DNA of 64,000 nt. Origin: Lysinibacillus pakistanensis. Lineage in GTDB: Bacteria > Bacillota > Bacilli > Bacillales_A > Planococcaceae. The stretch covers positions 1 through 64,000 of the forward strand of contig BBDJ01000021.1 of the NCBI GenBank assembly GCA_001312325.1, written 5' to 3'. The notes beneath the pieces were generated by a model. That model was given only the letters and a program-made list of their open reading frames with translations, was not told the origin of the DNA and did no database searches. Shown here piece after piece: positions 43,384-52,941 of this stretch (position 1 is its first letter; the number at the start of each line of letters is the position of its first letter). The translations under genes were made by a program, and so were the position numbers.

Positions 43384-44130
43384 TATAGATCACCTCTAGT
43401 AATTAGCTTGAACTTCGCTAAAATACAATCCAAATCCTCTGCCGTTTGCTGATTCTGATAGGAATCCACAATAGCCCCATCATGGAAGAATAATACACGA
43501 TTCGCATAGGTAGCGACATAAGGATCATGTGTGACAAGTAAAATCGTTTGATTCATATTTTTTTTGTAAGTCTACTAAAAGTTCCAAAATTTCATCCGTT
43601 GTATTTACATCCAGTGCACCAGTCGGCTCATCTGCCAGCAGGATAGGGGGATTTGCTATAACAGCACGAGCTATAGCGACTCGTTGCTTTTGCCCCCCGG
43701 ACAGCTCACTTGGTCGATGCTTTGCCCATGCTGCAATATTAAGTTTTTCCATCATGTGCTGGACACGCACTTTTATGTCTTTGCTTGGCAAGTCATTGAG
43801 GATAAGTGGAAGTGCGATATTATCTTCAACTGATAAATCTTTTAACAGATGAAAGGATTGAAAAATAAAGCCGATATTTTCTTTACGGAATTTGGATGCA
43901 TTTGGCTCCTGATAAATATCATGGGCTTCCTCGCCAAATAAAAAGAGTGCGCCTTCAGTTGGCTCATCGATGGCACTAATCATATTTAACAATGTACTTT
44001 TACCAGACCCGCTTGTTCCCATAATAGCAACCATTTCGCCTTGGTAAATGGTACAATGGATATTTTTCAATGCTTGTACTGTATGATGCTTTTGTTGGAA
44101 GACTTTGGACATCCCTTCAACACGTAACAC
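43383..44130 (-). CDS. ABC transporter ATPase, LolD/MacB type (frame-broken)
   Basis: About 248 residues from GTG 44130; an upstream in-frame ATG at 44199 would overlap the sigma factor by 34 codons. Walker A GTSGSGKST, Q-loop FIFQSFHLLKDLSVEDNI, signature [15 protein letters not shown], Walker B ILLADEPTGALD. Broken at eight T 43558-43565 (seven expected); restored, it continues ILLVTHDPYVATYANRVLF. Partner of the permease at 40875. Confidence 0.87.
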
Positions 44131-44164
44131 CTCTGTTAATCTTCCCTTAGGTATTGGAATCGCA

Positions 44165-44725
44165 TCAATGACCTCTTTCAACGGATTGAACCCATTCATC
44201 TATATATGCCCCCTTTAAATGTTGTCGTAAAGCCTGTAAACCTCGTCGTATATTTGTTTTCACAGTGCCCTCAGGGTATTGTAAAATTGCGGCAATATCT
44301 TTTACTGAGTAGTCTTGGTAAAAACGGAGTAGCAGAACAGTTTTATATTTTTCCTCAAGCTTACAGAGAGAATGCCAAAGATCTAGCTCCTCTTCGATAT
44401 ATGTAGGTGTTGTACTAGTAAAATCCTCTAAAGTATGTGGTTCGACAAGCTGTACTGTATTTTTCTTTGCTATATAGGTTTTACAAACATTAATAATAAT
44501 GCGCGTTAGCCAGGTTGAAAAATAGTGTGGCTCCTTTAACTGAGGAAGTCCCTCATAGGCACGAATAATTGTTTGCTGAAAAACCTCTACGGCGTCATTT
44601 TCATTTTGTACATAGACATAAGCCATGCGATAAAGTTTATGCTGCTCCTGTTCAATCAGCTGATAAAATGCCTGTTCATCCCCATGTTGAGCTAACTGTA
44701 CTAGTGAAACATGCTGTGTAGTAAT
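44165..44725 (-). CDS. ECF sigma-70 factor, possible ATT start
   Basis: About 186 residues. Region 2: YRMAYVYVQNENDAVEVFQQ, HYFSTWLTRIIINVCKTYI; region 4: YKTVLLLRFYQDYSVKDIAA and YPEGTVKTNIRRGL. The ATG at 44626 cuts off half of region 2; the same open frame runs upstream (LVQLAQHGDEQAFYQLIEQE) to an ATT at 44725, eight bases after GGAGGCG, with no ATG, GTG or TTG between. Its end overlaps the long form of the ABC ATPase gene, so it probably controls that exporter. Confidence 0.8.
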   Translation of the reverse strand: MTTQHVSLVQLAQHGDEQAFYQLIEQEQHKLYRMAYVYVQNENDAVEVFQQTIIRAYEGLPQLKEPHYFSTWLTRIIINVCKTYIAKKNTVQLVEPHTLEDFTSTTPTYIEEELDLWHSLCKLEEKYKTVLLLRFYQDYSVKDIAAILQYPEGTVKTNIRRGLQALRQHLKGAYIDEWVQSVERGH

Positions 44726-44879
44726 GAAAATCGCCTCCTTCCACCCATTAGACTTCGCGAACGCCCATTTCGATTCAAGTTTTTTTTAAAAATAGTAAAA
44801 TTGAAATTTATGGTGGTAAATCAATTTACTGCTATAATATTATTAGTAGTATAAATCGATTTTTAAATGGAGGATAGTC

Positions 44880-45084
44880 TTGACGATAATGAAAAAAATT
44901 ATTATTAGCGTTTACATAAAGAACAATCCCAAAAATGTGAAGAACAAATTTATTTGTGAACAAAAAAAAGATAAAGAGAATAATAACTATCTTAAAAAGA
45001 AGAAATAGAATACAAGGTAACATCGATTCAAAACGATTATTTACTGATAGATGTGTGGAAGCCCCCAAAGTGAAAGTAGCATAG
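44880..45084 (+). CDS. Small basic protein, doubtful (frame-broken)
   Basis: About 68 residues if eight A at 44962-44969 are read as seven. TTG 44880 or ATG 44889 follow GGAGGATAG. Very Lys/Arg/Ile-rich (RIITILKRRNRIQGNIDSKR). A TATAAT lies at 44835-44840. No family recognised; could be a chance frame. Low confidence. Confidence 0.3.
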
Positions 45085-45162
45085 GAACTTAAGGGGTAAT
45101 AGAAATGCACAGGCAACTGTCAATATATTTGAAAAGGGCTAATCATTAAGGAGGAGTAAGGC

Positions 45163-46306
45163 ATGAAGAAAAAGCCTATTTATGTAGAGGTGGATATATT
45201 TGCACCTATTGAGGAGGCATGGACCTACACACAAAATCCGAAGCTTCATGAGCAGTGGGATTTACGTTTTACCTCCATTACATACATTGAAAAAAAATCT
45301 GTTGAAGAGCTTCAGCGATTTACCTATGAAACAAAGGTAATGCCAGGTGTGGTAGTTCGCGGCTGGGGGGAAAGTAAGGGAGAGCACCAAAAAAAGGATG
45401 GGACTAAAACATCCTCATTGCATTTTGGAACACCACAAAAAAATATCTCCGATTGCGGAGGGAAGGGGCTATTGGCAGTATCTCCCTCATGATAGGGGGC
45501 TGACATTTTTAACACAGTATGACTATGATGTTCGCTATGGAAAACTTGGTAAGCTATTGGACGCTATGTTTCGTCCAATGATGGGCTGGGCAACAGCACT
45601 AAGCTTTGACGTTTTAAAGAGATGGCTTGAAAAGGGAGAAAGCCCTGCTTCCCAGTATCGACGTTTCTTTTTAACGATTTTCATAAGCATTCTTTTTTGC
45701 ATTGTATGGGTATATCACGGGCTAGTTCCCAAAATTATTGTGCAACATCCCATAGAGGTTGTGCTCGTGGAGAACATACTAGAGAAAGACTTACAATTTG
45801 AGCTGGGGCCGAGCGGATATAGGGTGGAGCTGAGCAGAGTTGGGTTGGGGCCGAGCGAAACAGAGTTGGGGCCGAGCGAAATTAATTCGGAGCCGAGCGG
45901 AACTGAGGGAGGACCGAGCGAATTCAGGAGCAGGTCGAGCGAAACAGAGGGGGAGTCGAGCAAAATCAAGTTGAATCTGAGCAAAACAATGGCAAAGCCA
46001 AACGAAGACGCCCTTTCTTGGAATAATGCTAACCAAATAGTCATCTGGATTGGTATAGCAGAGATTTTGTTCGGGCTTTGCTGGCTGTTACCACGAGGAA
46101 AGCGCTTATTGTTTGGAGCGCAAATTATTGTATTTCCATTTTTAACAATAGGGGCCTTGCTAGCAGATATAACGATTGCTACTGCACCCTTTAATCCAGT
46201 GACTTTTAATCTAGCATTATGGGTATTGTCTATAATCGGATTTATAATTAGTAAAGATATGCCAAGTGCCAGACGCTGCATACGGAAGCGAGAGGAGACA
46301 ACATGA
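45163..46306 (+). CDS. SRPBCC domain fused to DoxX-like membrane domain, with 21-bp coding repeats (frame-broken)
   Basis: About 381 residues. The first 150 form an SRPBCC lipid-binding-like domain (DIFAPIEEAWTYTQNPKLHE; YETKVMPGVVVRGWGE). One membrane helix follows near residues 165-185, then a charged linker of seven-residue repeats (GPSETEL, GPSEINS, EPSGTEG, GPSEFRS) from an in-frame 21-bp array, and a C-terminal four-helix DoxX-like domain. Seven A at 45437-45443 (six expected) break the frame. GGAGGAG before ATG 45163. The stop overlaps the next gene. Confidence 0.75.
45800..45990. repeat. In-frame 21-bp tandem repeat array within a coding sequence
   Basis: About eight copies of a GC-rich unit beginning GAGCG and ending GGNNCC at 21-base spacing, decaying toward the 3' end (GAGCG, then GAGC). 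21 is a multiple of three, so the frame is kept and seven-residue repeats result. The unit is the reverse complement of the GCTCGG array at 16232-16305. Confidence 0.8.
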
Positions 46307-46915
46307 CCATTTATCAAACCATATTAGGTGAGGAATTTACAAAACTGCATCCAAAACTTCAAGAGCGCTATACATTGCCAGTAAATCAACCATTTTATGC
46401 AAAAGGAGTTATGCATAAAATTGAATCGGGAGCAAAGTGGCTGCGTCCCTTTTATACCGTGGCGACTAAAACAAAATTCCTGTTCCCTGAGTCAGGTGAG
46501 AATATACCGTTTTCGATTTGCAATACTTGTCGAACGTTGCCAAGTGGTGAGTTGGAAGTCTTATGGGAACGTGCCTTCCACTTCCCAAAAAGAACTAGAT
46601 ATTTTCATGCAAGAATGACAGTGGATTTAGTTCATAAAATAGTAAAGGATTATTTAGGTGAACCAGCTCTTTTTTTATTCTGATTTGCACTTTGCTGTGA
46701 CGCGTGAAGGAAGATTGGTTATTCGTTCAGGTTTTCAACGCTTGGTTTTGTCCAAAATTGAATGTGGGCTTCCAAAATTTTTGCAGGGGCATGTTGTGGT
46801 AGAGGAGGGCTTTGATGACACCAGAAATGTATTTACGATTCATGTGTCCATCCATAATCCGTTGATAGGGAGGCTGATGATGTATGCTGGTGAATTTACG
46901 CAACAATCTAGGTAA
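46303..46915 (+). CDS. DUF4166 protein (frame-broken)
   Basis: About 204 residues. LHPKLQERYTLPVNQPFYAK, LEVLWERAFHFPKRTRYFHA and SGFQRLVLSKIECGLPKFL follow the DUF4166 pattern. Seven T at 46671-46677 (six expected) split it. Start overlaps the SRPBCC-DoxX stop (ATGA) and its end overlaps the YndJ gene, a tightly coupled operon. Function unknown. Confidence 0.75.
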
Positions 46916-48436
46916 GCCTGTTCTATTATTCGGATTTATACTGGCGGCTATTTGTTTTGGCTTTAGCGAGCAGCCTACCTTTATGTTGTTACTTACCATT
47001 GCACAGCTAATTTTTATACCTGCAATGATCAAAATGGTGGTGGACCTTCCTAGAGGAGGAGATGCCATTATTGCTGTAATGATGATTGCAGTTACAATGC
47101 TTCACTGGTGGACGGAAGGGTGGCTAGCCATTGTTCTAGCACTTATCTATGTTATCTATACAGTATATATAGCAAGCCTGGGGGTAAACCGTTTTTTTGC
47201 AACGTGGCTTTACAAATATAGCGGAAATTTCGATTGATATTGGACTTATGTACTTATTTATTGGAGGACTATGGTTTTTTTGCTTTTATTGCAAAATCGA
47301 TACAGGTTTCCCACCATTAATTACATGGTTAACAGCTATCCATTTTCATTACTCAGCCTGTCTCTTAGTCATATCACTTGGTCTCTTTGGACGTATTCAT
47401 CAAAGCAGATTGTTTAATGCGATTCTTGTTGTTATATGGTGCGGACCGTTTCTTGTTGCCTTAGGAATAACATTCTCTAAAATACTAGAAGTTTTCTCTG
47501 TGGGATTATACATCATAGCTATTTACGGTTTATTTATACTTGCATTAAAAACTAAACTTCCTGCAATTCAGGGTTTACTATTACGTATATCCTATGGTTC
47601 TTTATGTATCACAATCCTATGGTCCATCATGTATGCATTGAGTAATTTGCTTGGACATTCTTTTGTTGGGATACCAGAAATGTTAAAGTTTCATGGTGTT
47701 ATCAATGGCGTTTTCTTTGGGGCAGTTGGTGTATTAGCATGGGCTATTGCTGTTCCTAAAAGAAATCATGAACCAGTACAATTTCCAGTTAGTCAAATTC
47801 GCGGGAAACTACGTGAGCAAAATGATCCTCATCCAGGATTAGTTGATGCACTTCATGATTTTGTTGATACAACTGCGTTATCTCCTGCAATCCCGCATTT
47901 TTATGAACAAACAGAACAGTATCGTTTAAAGGCATCCGTCAAATGGAAGGCCTGGTTTAAACCGTTTGCTTTGATTTATCAAGGCTTTAGTCGTTACATA
48001 CAACAGCTAAATTTACCCCTGTCTAGCCAGCAATTAGAGATGACAGGGAGGATTATAAAAGTCGACGAACAGCAAGATGGACGTCCTGCTCCACGCGCCT
48101 GGATTCGTGCAATCGACAAACAAACAACCTTTGTAGCCATTTATTCAAAGCATACTACAGACCAAACCACCTATATGAATATTGCACTGCCATTACCATT
48201 TTCAACGATGATAGGGGTATTATATTTATATGAGGAAAATGGATGTTTACACTTGACTAGTGCTCATGATGGGGATGCAGGCATTTATTTAGCCATCCAT
48301 CGATTTTTATTTCAATTGCCCTTACAGGAGCATTTTGTGATAACTACAAAAAAATGAATTACTAACAGCTGTTCATAAAATGCGCATTTTTGGATTACCC
48401 TTTTTACAAATTGATTATCAAATCGAGAAAAAATAA
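46884..48436 (+). CDS. yndJ: YndJ-like membrane protein (frame-broken)
   Basis: About 517 residues. Roughly nine hydrophobic segments in the first 300 residues (TWLTAIHFHYSACLLVISLG is the conserved core), then a cytoplasmic C-terminal domain of about 200 residues (YLYEENGCLHLTSAHDGDAG). Breaks at seven T 47192-47198 and seven A 48350-48356; the true stop is 48434-48436. GGGAGG upstream of ATG 46884. YndJ proteins often neighbour DUF4166 and DoxX genes in Bacillales; role unknown. Confidence 0.78.
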
Positions 48437-48439
48437 CAG

Positions 48440-48469
48440 GAGCAGCCAATTTTTAGGGCTGTTCTTTTT
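48440..48469 (+). terminator. Intrinsic terminator
   Basis: GAGCAGCC pairs with GGGCTGTTC (wobble at one pair) and TTTTT follows. Confidence 0.83.
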
Positions 48470-48676
48470 AGTTCAAAAATCCCTGTTATAAAAATTCAAT
48501 AGTGCATTTGGATTTGTAAAATAAAACCGAAAAATGCTGAAAATTACTTAAAAATTGACTAGTTATTTCTTTAAATATAGAAAAAATTATTAAATCAACC
48601 ATGTTTATTTTAATAATGATAGATTACTAATAGTAATAACAAAGGTCCTCATTCAACAAATAAGGAGAATTTAAAC

Positions 48677-50369
48677 ATGAAATTTAAGTCAATTAGTAAA
48701 AGAATTGTTTTTTTCCTTTAGCATTGTAGTAGCAATAGTGACTTTGTACATAGGATACAATTTTTATTCAGTTAAACTGAGCAATAGTGCAACAGAGCAA
48801 ATTATTGAAGAGGACTTACACCTTTTAATTACCGACTATGAACTCGCATCAACGATTAGCCTAAGAATTGCGGCGGCGAGAGGTTATGTGCTTTCGGGTG
48901 ATGAAAAATATAAGCATATTTTCAATGATAATGTTGAACGTGCATTAAAAAAATGAAAAAAATTCGTTTAGCCCTATCAGAATCAGCAGAGTTTAACAAC
49001 TTTGCGACAATGGCCAAGGAATGGAGTAGCTATGTTGAAAAAGATGTCTTTGATGTCTATGATCAGGGCAATATCGAAATGGCGACTAAAAACTTAGCTG
49101 CTATGGATACAAAGGCTACTGAAATAAGAGAAGGCTATGAAAGCTTAGCAGAAAATCGTAAGCAATCCATAACGACAGTAGGCACAGACATTATTACTGC
49201 AGGTGATAATAAGCAGATTACCGGTATTATCGTTGGAATCATCCTTGTTGTAGTTTCAATTGGAATTGCCTTCATTAGTGCGCGCGTTATTTCAAGACCT
49301 ATTATTATAGTAACGAATCGTATGAAACGTATTACAGACGGGGATCTAAGTGAGCCTGCACTAGTGGTGAAATCAAGTGATGAAATAGGGCAGCTAACAG
49401 AAGCGACCAATACAATGTCAGATATTTTGAATCGTTTTTTTAGGACATATCCAGCGAGTATCGAATGATGTAGCTGCGCATAGTGAGGAGCTTATGCAAT
49501 CAGCAACAGAGGTCAAGACAGGTACACAGCAAATTGTCTCTACCGTCACTGAAATTGCAGGCGGTACAGAATTGCAGGCTAGCAATGCATCAAATGTAGC
49601 CACGAATATGATGGAATTTAATACGAAGATGACTGATGTCAATAATAGCAGTAAGTATGTTTATCAGTATTCACAGGATGTCATGGCGTTAACAAAAGAG
49701 GGCAAGAACTTAATGAACGCATCTACAGAGCAGATGACTTCTATCCATGTTATTGTGAAAGATGCAGTTCAAAAGGTGGATGGATTAAGTAAACAAACGC
49801 AGAATATATCTAAACTTGTTGCTGTCATACAGGATATCGCTGCACAAACGAACTTATTGGCGCTGAATGCAGCTATTGAAGCGGCACGAGCAGGTGAGCA
49901 TGGAAAAGGCTTCGCAGTCGTTGCCGATGAGGTACGTAAGCTTGCGGAACAAGTAGCCGTTTCAGTTGACGATATTACAGAAATTGTTCAAAAGGTTCAA
50001 TTAGATGCTCAGACAGTTACTACTTCACTGGAGAATGGCTATGGTGAGGTTGAAAAAGGTACAACACAAATTGCATCAACGAGTGAAACCTTTAATCAAA
50101 TAACGGAGGCGGTTTCCTCAATGACTATCAACATAGACAGCATGTCCACGAAGCTAGAAGAGGTAGTCCGAAATACGGCTAGCATTCATAAATCAGTGGA
50201 TGAAATTGCCGCTGTTTCTGAACAATCTGCTGCAGGAATACAAGAAACATCCGCCACAATTGAACAGGCAGCTACCTCCATGGATGAAATTCAATATAGT
50301 TCAGCTAATTTAGCGGAGATGGCAGAGAATTTAAATGAAATCATTCAAAAATTTAAATTATCAAATTAG
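48677..50369 (+). CDS. Methyl-accepting chemotaxis protein (three frame breaks)
   Basis: About 563 residues: an N-terminal membrane helix, a four-helix sensor of about 150 residues ([20 protein letters not shown] resembles the CHASE3/4HB type), a second helix ([19 protein letters not shown]), HAMP, and the conserved signalling hairpin [18 protein letters not shown]. Receives attractant or repellent signals for CheA. Breaks at seven T 48710-48716, seven A 48947-48953 and seven T 49435-49441. AAGGAGA before ATG 48677. Confidence 0.88.
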
Positions 50370-50443
50370 TATTAAATCTATCGGAATTTCATACTTCCAA
50401 CACAATTAGCTTGTATACTATTGCATTGGAAGGTGGAATCATT

Positions 50444-51357
50444 TTGAGAAAATATTTACTATTAATACTAATGAGCACATTGTTTATGGCTCCAGTAGCC
50501 TACGCCCATACTATGGATAAAAGTACGCTCTATGCAGATGTTCCAGAAACTGCACCAATGATAAAGGAAATCATGGTGCTCCATAGCATTGGATTACTGG
50601 GTTATAATGGAAAAGATGTGAATTTAAATCCGACAGAAAATTTATCACGTCAAGATTTTGCAGGCTGGGTAGGTGGTTTCTTTGGTCTTAAAGGCGCTAC
50701 TGTTGATGAGCTAGCACAAGCAGCCAAAAAAAGAGGATTATGTATCTTCCTTGGAGGGTGACATTACGTACAAAGAAATAAATACAGCCTTATTTCATCA
50801 TAAACTAGAGCTTGAAAATCCAGATGCTACTTTAACGAAAGAAGAGTATATTTCTTTTTTTAACAGATCATCTCGATGTTGATATGGGTGGACACTCCTT
50901 AATTCAAATGGGAGGCTTCTCAGAAGGGCCAACTGGAACAATAGAGGATGTTGTGGCAGGTGACGAGACAGGAGTGATCATCAACGGCACAACCTACATG
51001 CTTTCAGGACATCCACGTATTTTTGCAGATTCAACTGACGCAAAAAGCTGGGTAGGCCAAACTGTAGAAAAATCGATTTTCACTACAGGGGGCAGTCATC
51101 AACATGGTCATGACCAAAGCGGTGATCATCATGAAGGACAGTCTGCCGACAAACCTACCCTTCAATACATTCAAATAAGTTCGCCAGCACAAGCAACCAA
51201 TAAGACACAGATACAAACAGAAAACGCTACACCTCTTGACCAACAGCAGTCTACAAAAGAGACAAATGAAACTTCATCAAACACGGCTTGGATTGTAGCC
51301 TTACTCGTACTAGCAGCTGTTATTCTAAGTTTTGTGTTTGTGAAACGGAAAAAATAA
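50444..51357 (+). CDS. Exported, C-terminally anchored protein with SLH-like region and His-rich segment (frame-broken)
   Basis: About 303 residues. Signal peptide LLLILMSTLFMAPVAYA, an SLH-like region (VPETAPMIKEIMVLHSIGLL; NLSRQDFAGWVGGFF), a middle domain (IEDVVAGDETGVIINGTTYM), a His-rich stretch (GGSHQHGHDQSGDHHEG), a Thr/Gln-rich linker and a C-terminal helix with a KRKK tail. TTG 50444 with AAGGTGG. Breaks at seven A 50726-50732 and seven T 50855-50861. The His cluster suggests metal binding; unproven. Confidence 0.7.
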
Positions 51358-51366
51358 TAATCGGAA

Positions 51367-51411
51367 ATAAAACCAGCAACATCGAAATAATCGGTTATTG
51401 CTGGTTTTATT
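51367..51411 (+). terminator. Intrinsic terminator
   Basis: AAAACCAGCAA pairs with TTGCTGGTTTT with a loop of about 19 bases, followed by ATTTTTG. Confidence 0.75.
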
Positions 51412-51930
51412 TTTGTTTACATAAAATGGAATAATAAAATGTGTTAGAGATATTTAAGTTTTGGATATATAATACTAAATAAATGTAAAATACTAGCTTA
51501 ATTAAATTTAGAATATGAGATTTTGTAATAGTTTGGAGAGGTGCGAATGGTAAGCAAACATATTTTTATAGAGAGATTCGCAAGGGAATTTATTGGGTTA
51601 TTCATCTTAAGCCACTAGCATTGCATAAATATTAACCGAAATTTCAGTTTTATTTTTTTCTACATTATTAGGAAAAAAACAAAGACAGAGGTAGTGAACA
51701 TCCATTTTTTTACTATAAATTTTAACGAGGACAACAGAGATGTGAAATCCCTTATGGTACGCATTTGTACGTACAGTTGAATGAAACCGAAAGTATGTGA
51801 TAAACATGATGTAGCAAACCGACCGTGTAAAAGATAGAGAGGTTAGTTTTTGTAAAAAGAATTCAACTTTCCGATACTTTTCATTTTGATGGAAATAAGA
51901 GTCCATTAGGATCAGTATAATAGGGGTAAG
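51412..51930. other. Gene-free A/T-rich stretch
   Basis: Only a 23-codon open frame at 51547 with a fair ribosome site (GGAGAGGTG) is visible. A 99-codon frame on the other strand (51607-51906) has atypical composition and no ribosome site. I see no known gene or element. Confidence 0.35.
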
Positions 51931-52045
51931 TAAAAACCACTCATACGTATACGAGTGGCGGATATCTCACCCTATTTTGTTTCCACGTAGTTAATTAAAA
52001 TTACTAATATAAAGTAATTTACATTCCACATTGTTGAAGACTTAT
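51931..52045 (-). ncRNA. CreR/CreA-like degenerate mini-CRISPR RNA
   Basis: Read on the - strand: a TG-T-TATATT extended -10 (52055-52047); pseudo-repeat 1 (52045-52017), 20 of 29 bases identical to the array repeat and 12 of 13 over its 3' handle; a 14-base pseudo-spacer (52016-52003); pseudo-repeat 2 (52002-51974), 21 of 29 identical; and a terminator hairpin (51958-51937) with five T. Pseudo-spacer bases 1-12 match 52097-52108 of the predicted cas promoter except at position 6, with CCT (52094-52096) in the PAM position. This matches the layout of CreR/CreA guide RNAs. Its expression and function are inferred. Confidence 0.75.
51932..51958 (-). terminator. Terminator of the mini-CRISPR RNA
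   Basis: Stem CCACTC/GAGTGG with a 10-base, itself near-palindromic, loop; five T follow on the - strand (51936-51932). Confidence 0.75.
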
Positions 52046-52081
52046 AAATATAACATAAATAATGATTGAATAAATAAGAGT

Positions 52082-52109
52082 TTGATTTTCAAGCCTTACT
52101 TAATATTAT
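52082..52109 (+). promoter_or_regulatory. Predicted cas operon promoter containing a partial protospacer
   Basis: TTGATT (52082-52087), 16-base spacer, TATTAT (52104-52109). The interval 52097-52108 matches the pseudo-spacer of the divergent mini-CRISPR RNA at 11 of 12 positions and is preceded by CCT. Cascade binding here would cover the -10 element. An inverted repeat (AATTCCAA/TTGGAATT, 52133-52162) lies in the downstream leader. Confidence 0.6.
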
Positions 52110-52189
52110 GTAATTAATAAATTAATATTGTAAATTCCAACTAAATAGAATATATTGGAATTAGATCATAAAGGAAAGGGGTGGTAAAA

Positions 52190-52930
52190 ATGGAATTATT
52201 GGTAGTTTTCAAAACAAAAAAAGTTGCCGAGACATCATCAGTTTTTGTTTGCGAGTGTTGTAAAGTCGGCTTTATCAAATTCAAATCCTGAAATGCAGAA
52301 AAAGATGTATCAATATTCGGAGAATCAAGCCAATAAAATGATGCGTCCATTTACGGGAGCTATTTATTTGAATAAGTATATTTTAGAAAACGGAGAATTC
52401 TCAATTCAAGGAGATGTGCGTCTTACAATGTCCTCTCCAGATGCAGAATTCATGCTTTATCTTTATAACGGTTTTGTTCAACAACAATGTTTTAAATATC
52501 AATCTTACGAACTAACTTTAGAAAAAAATTAAAATACTTCCACAAAAGCTACCAAAGTCAAATACAGTCCTAATGAAAACTAATTCACCGCTTATTGTGA
52601 AAAATTCTTTAGGGAAATATCTAGAGATTGACGATTCGACATATGTAACAGAATTAAATTATGCTGCAAATGAATGCATGAAATCCATCATGGGCCGATC
52701 ATTATATGAACCGATAGCTTTTACACCGATTACAATGCGAAAAAAAAGTTGTGCAATTAAAGCACGATAAGTTTGCAAAGTTAAATGATAAAGGAATTTT
52801 GTATATGAATGCCCATGAAGGTAACTTTATATTAGAGGGGCATCCAGAAGATTTATCTATACTTACACAGGCTGGATTGGGATTCAGGAGAGCTTTATTC
52901 TTTGGACATATCGAAATGATCAATGAATAG
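52190..52930 (+). CDS. cas6: CRISPR pre-crRNA endoribonuclease Cas6 (frame-broken)
   Basis: About 246 residues. It cleaves the array transcript within each repeat, leaving the GAATGTGAAT-type 5' handle. The C-terminal segment with AGLGFRRALFFGHIEM resembles the Gly-rich loop of Cas6. ATG 52190 follows GGAAAGGGGTGG. Breaks at seven A 52217-52223, seven A 52524-52530 and eight A 52740-52747 (restored to six, six and seven). First gene of an eight-gene cas operon. Confidence 0.85.
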
Positions 52931-52941
52931 GAGGTGAGAGA

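Noticed and set aside
51640..51905. Group II intron or retron RNA suggested by GTACG..GTACGTAC
   Set aside because: The local self-complementarity does not extend to a domain V shape, and no reverse transcriptase gene is nearby.
51607..51906. 99-codon - strand frame upstream of the cas locus
   Set aside because: Composition (Phe, Tyr, Cys, Ile rich), no ribosome site, no domain; likely chance in A/T-rich DNA.
51974..52045. Reading the two repeat-like copies as a tracrRNA or an ordinary remnant array
   Set aside because: Type I systems do not use tracrRNA. The 14-nt spacer is far shorter than the array's 34-39, and the promoter match with PAM argues for a dedicated guide.
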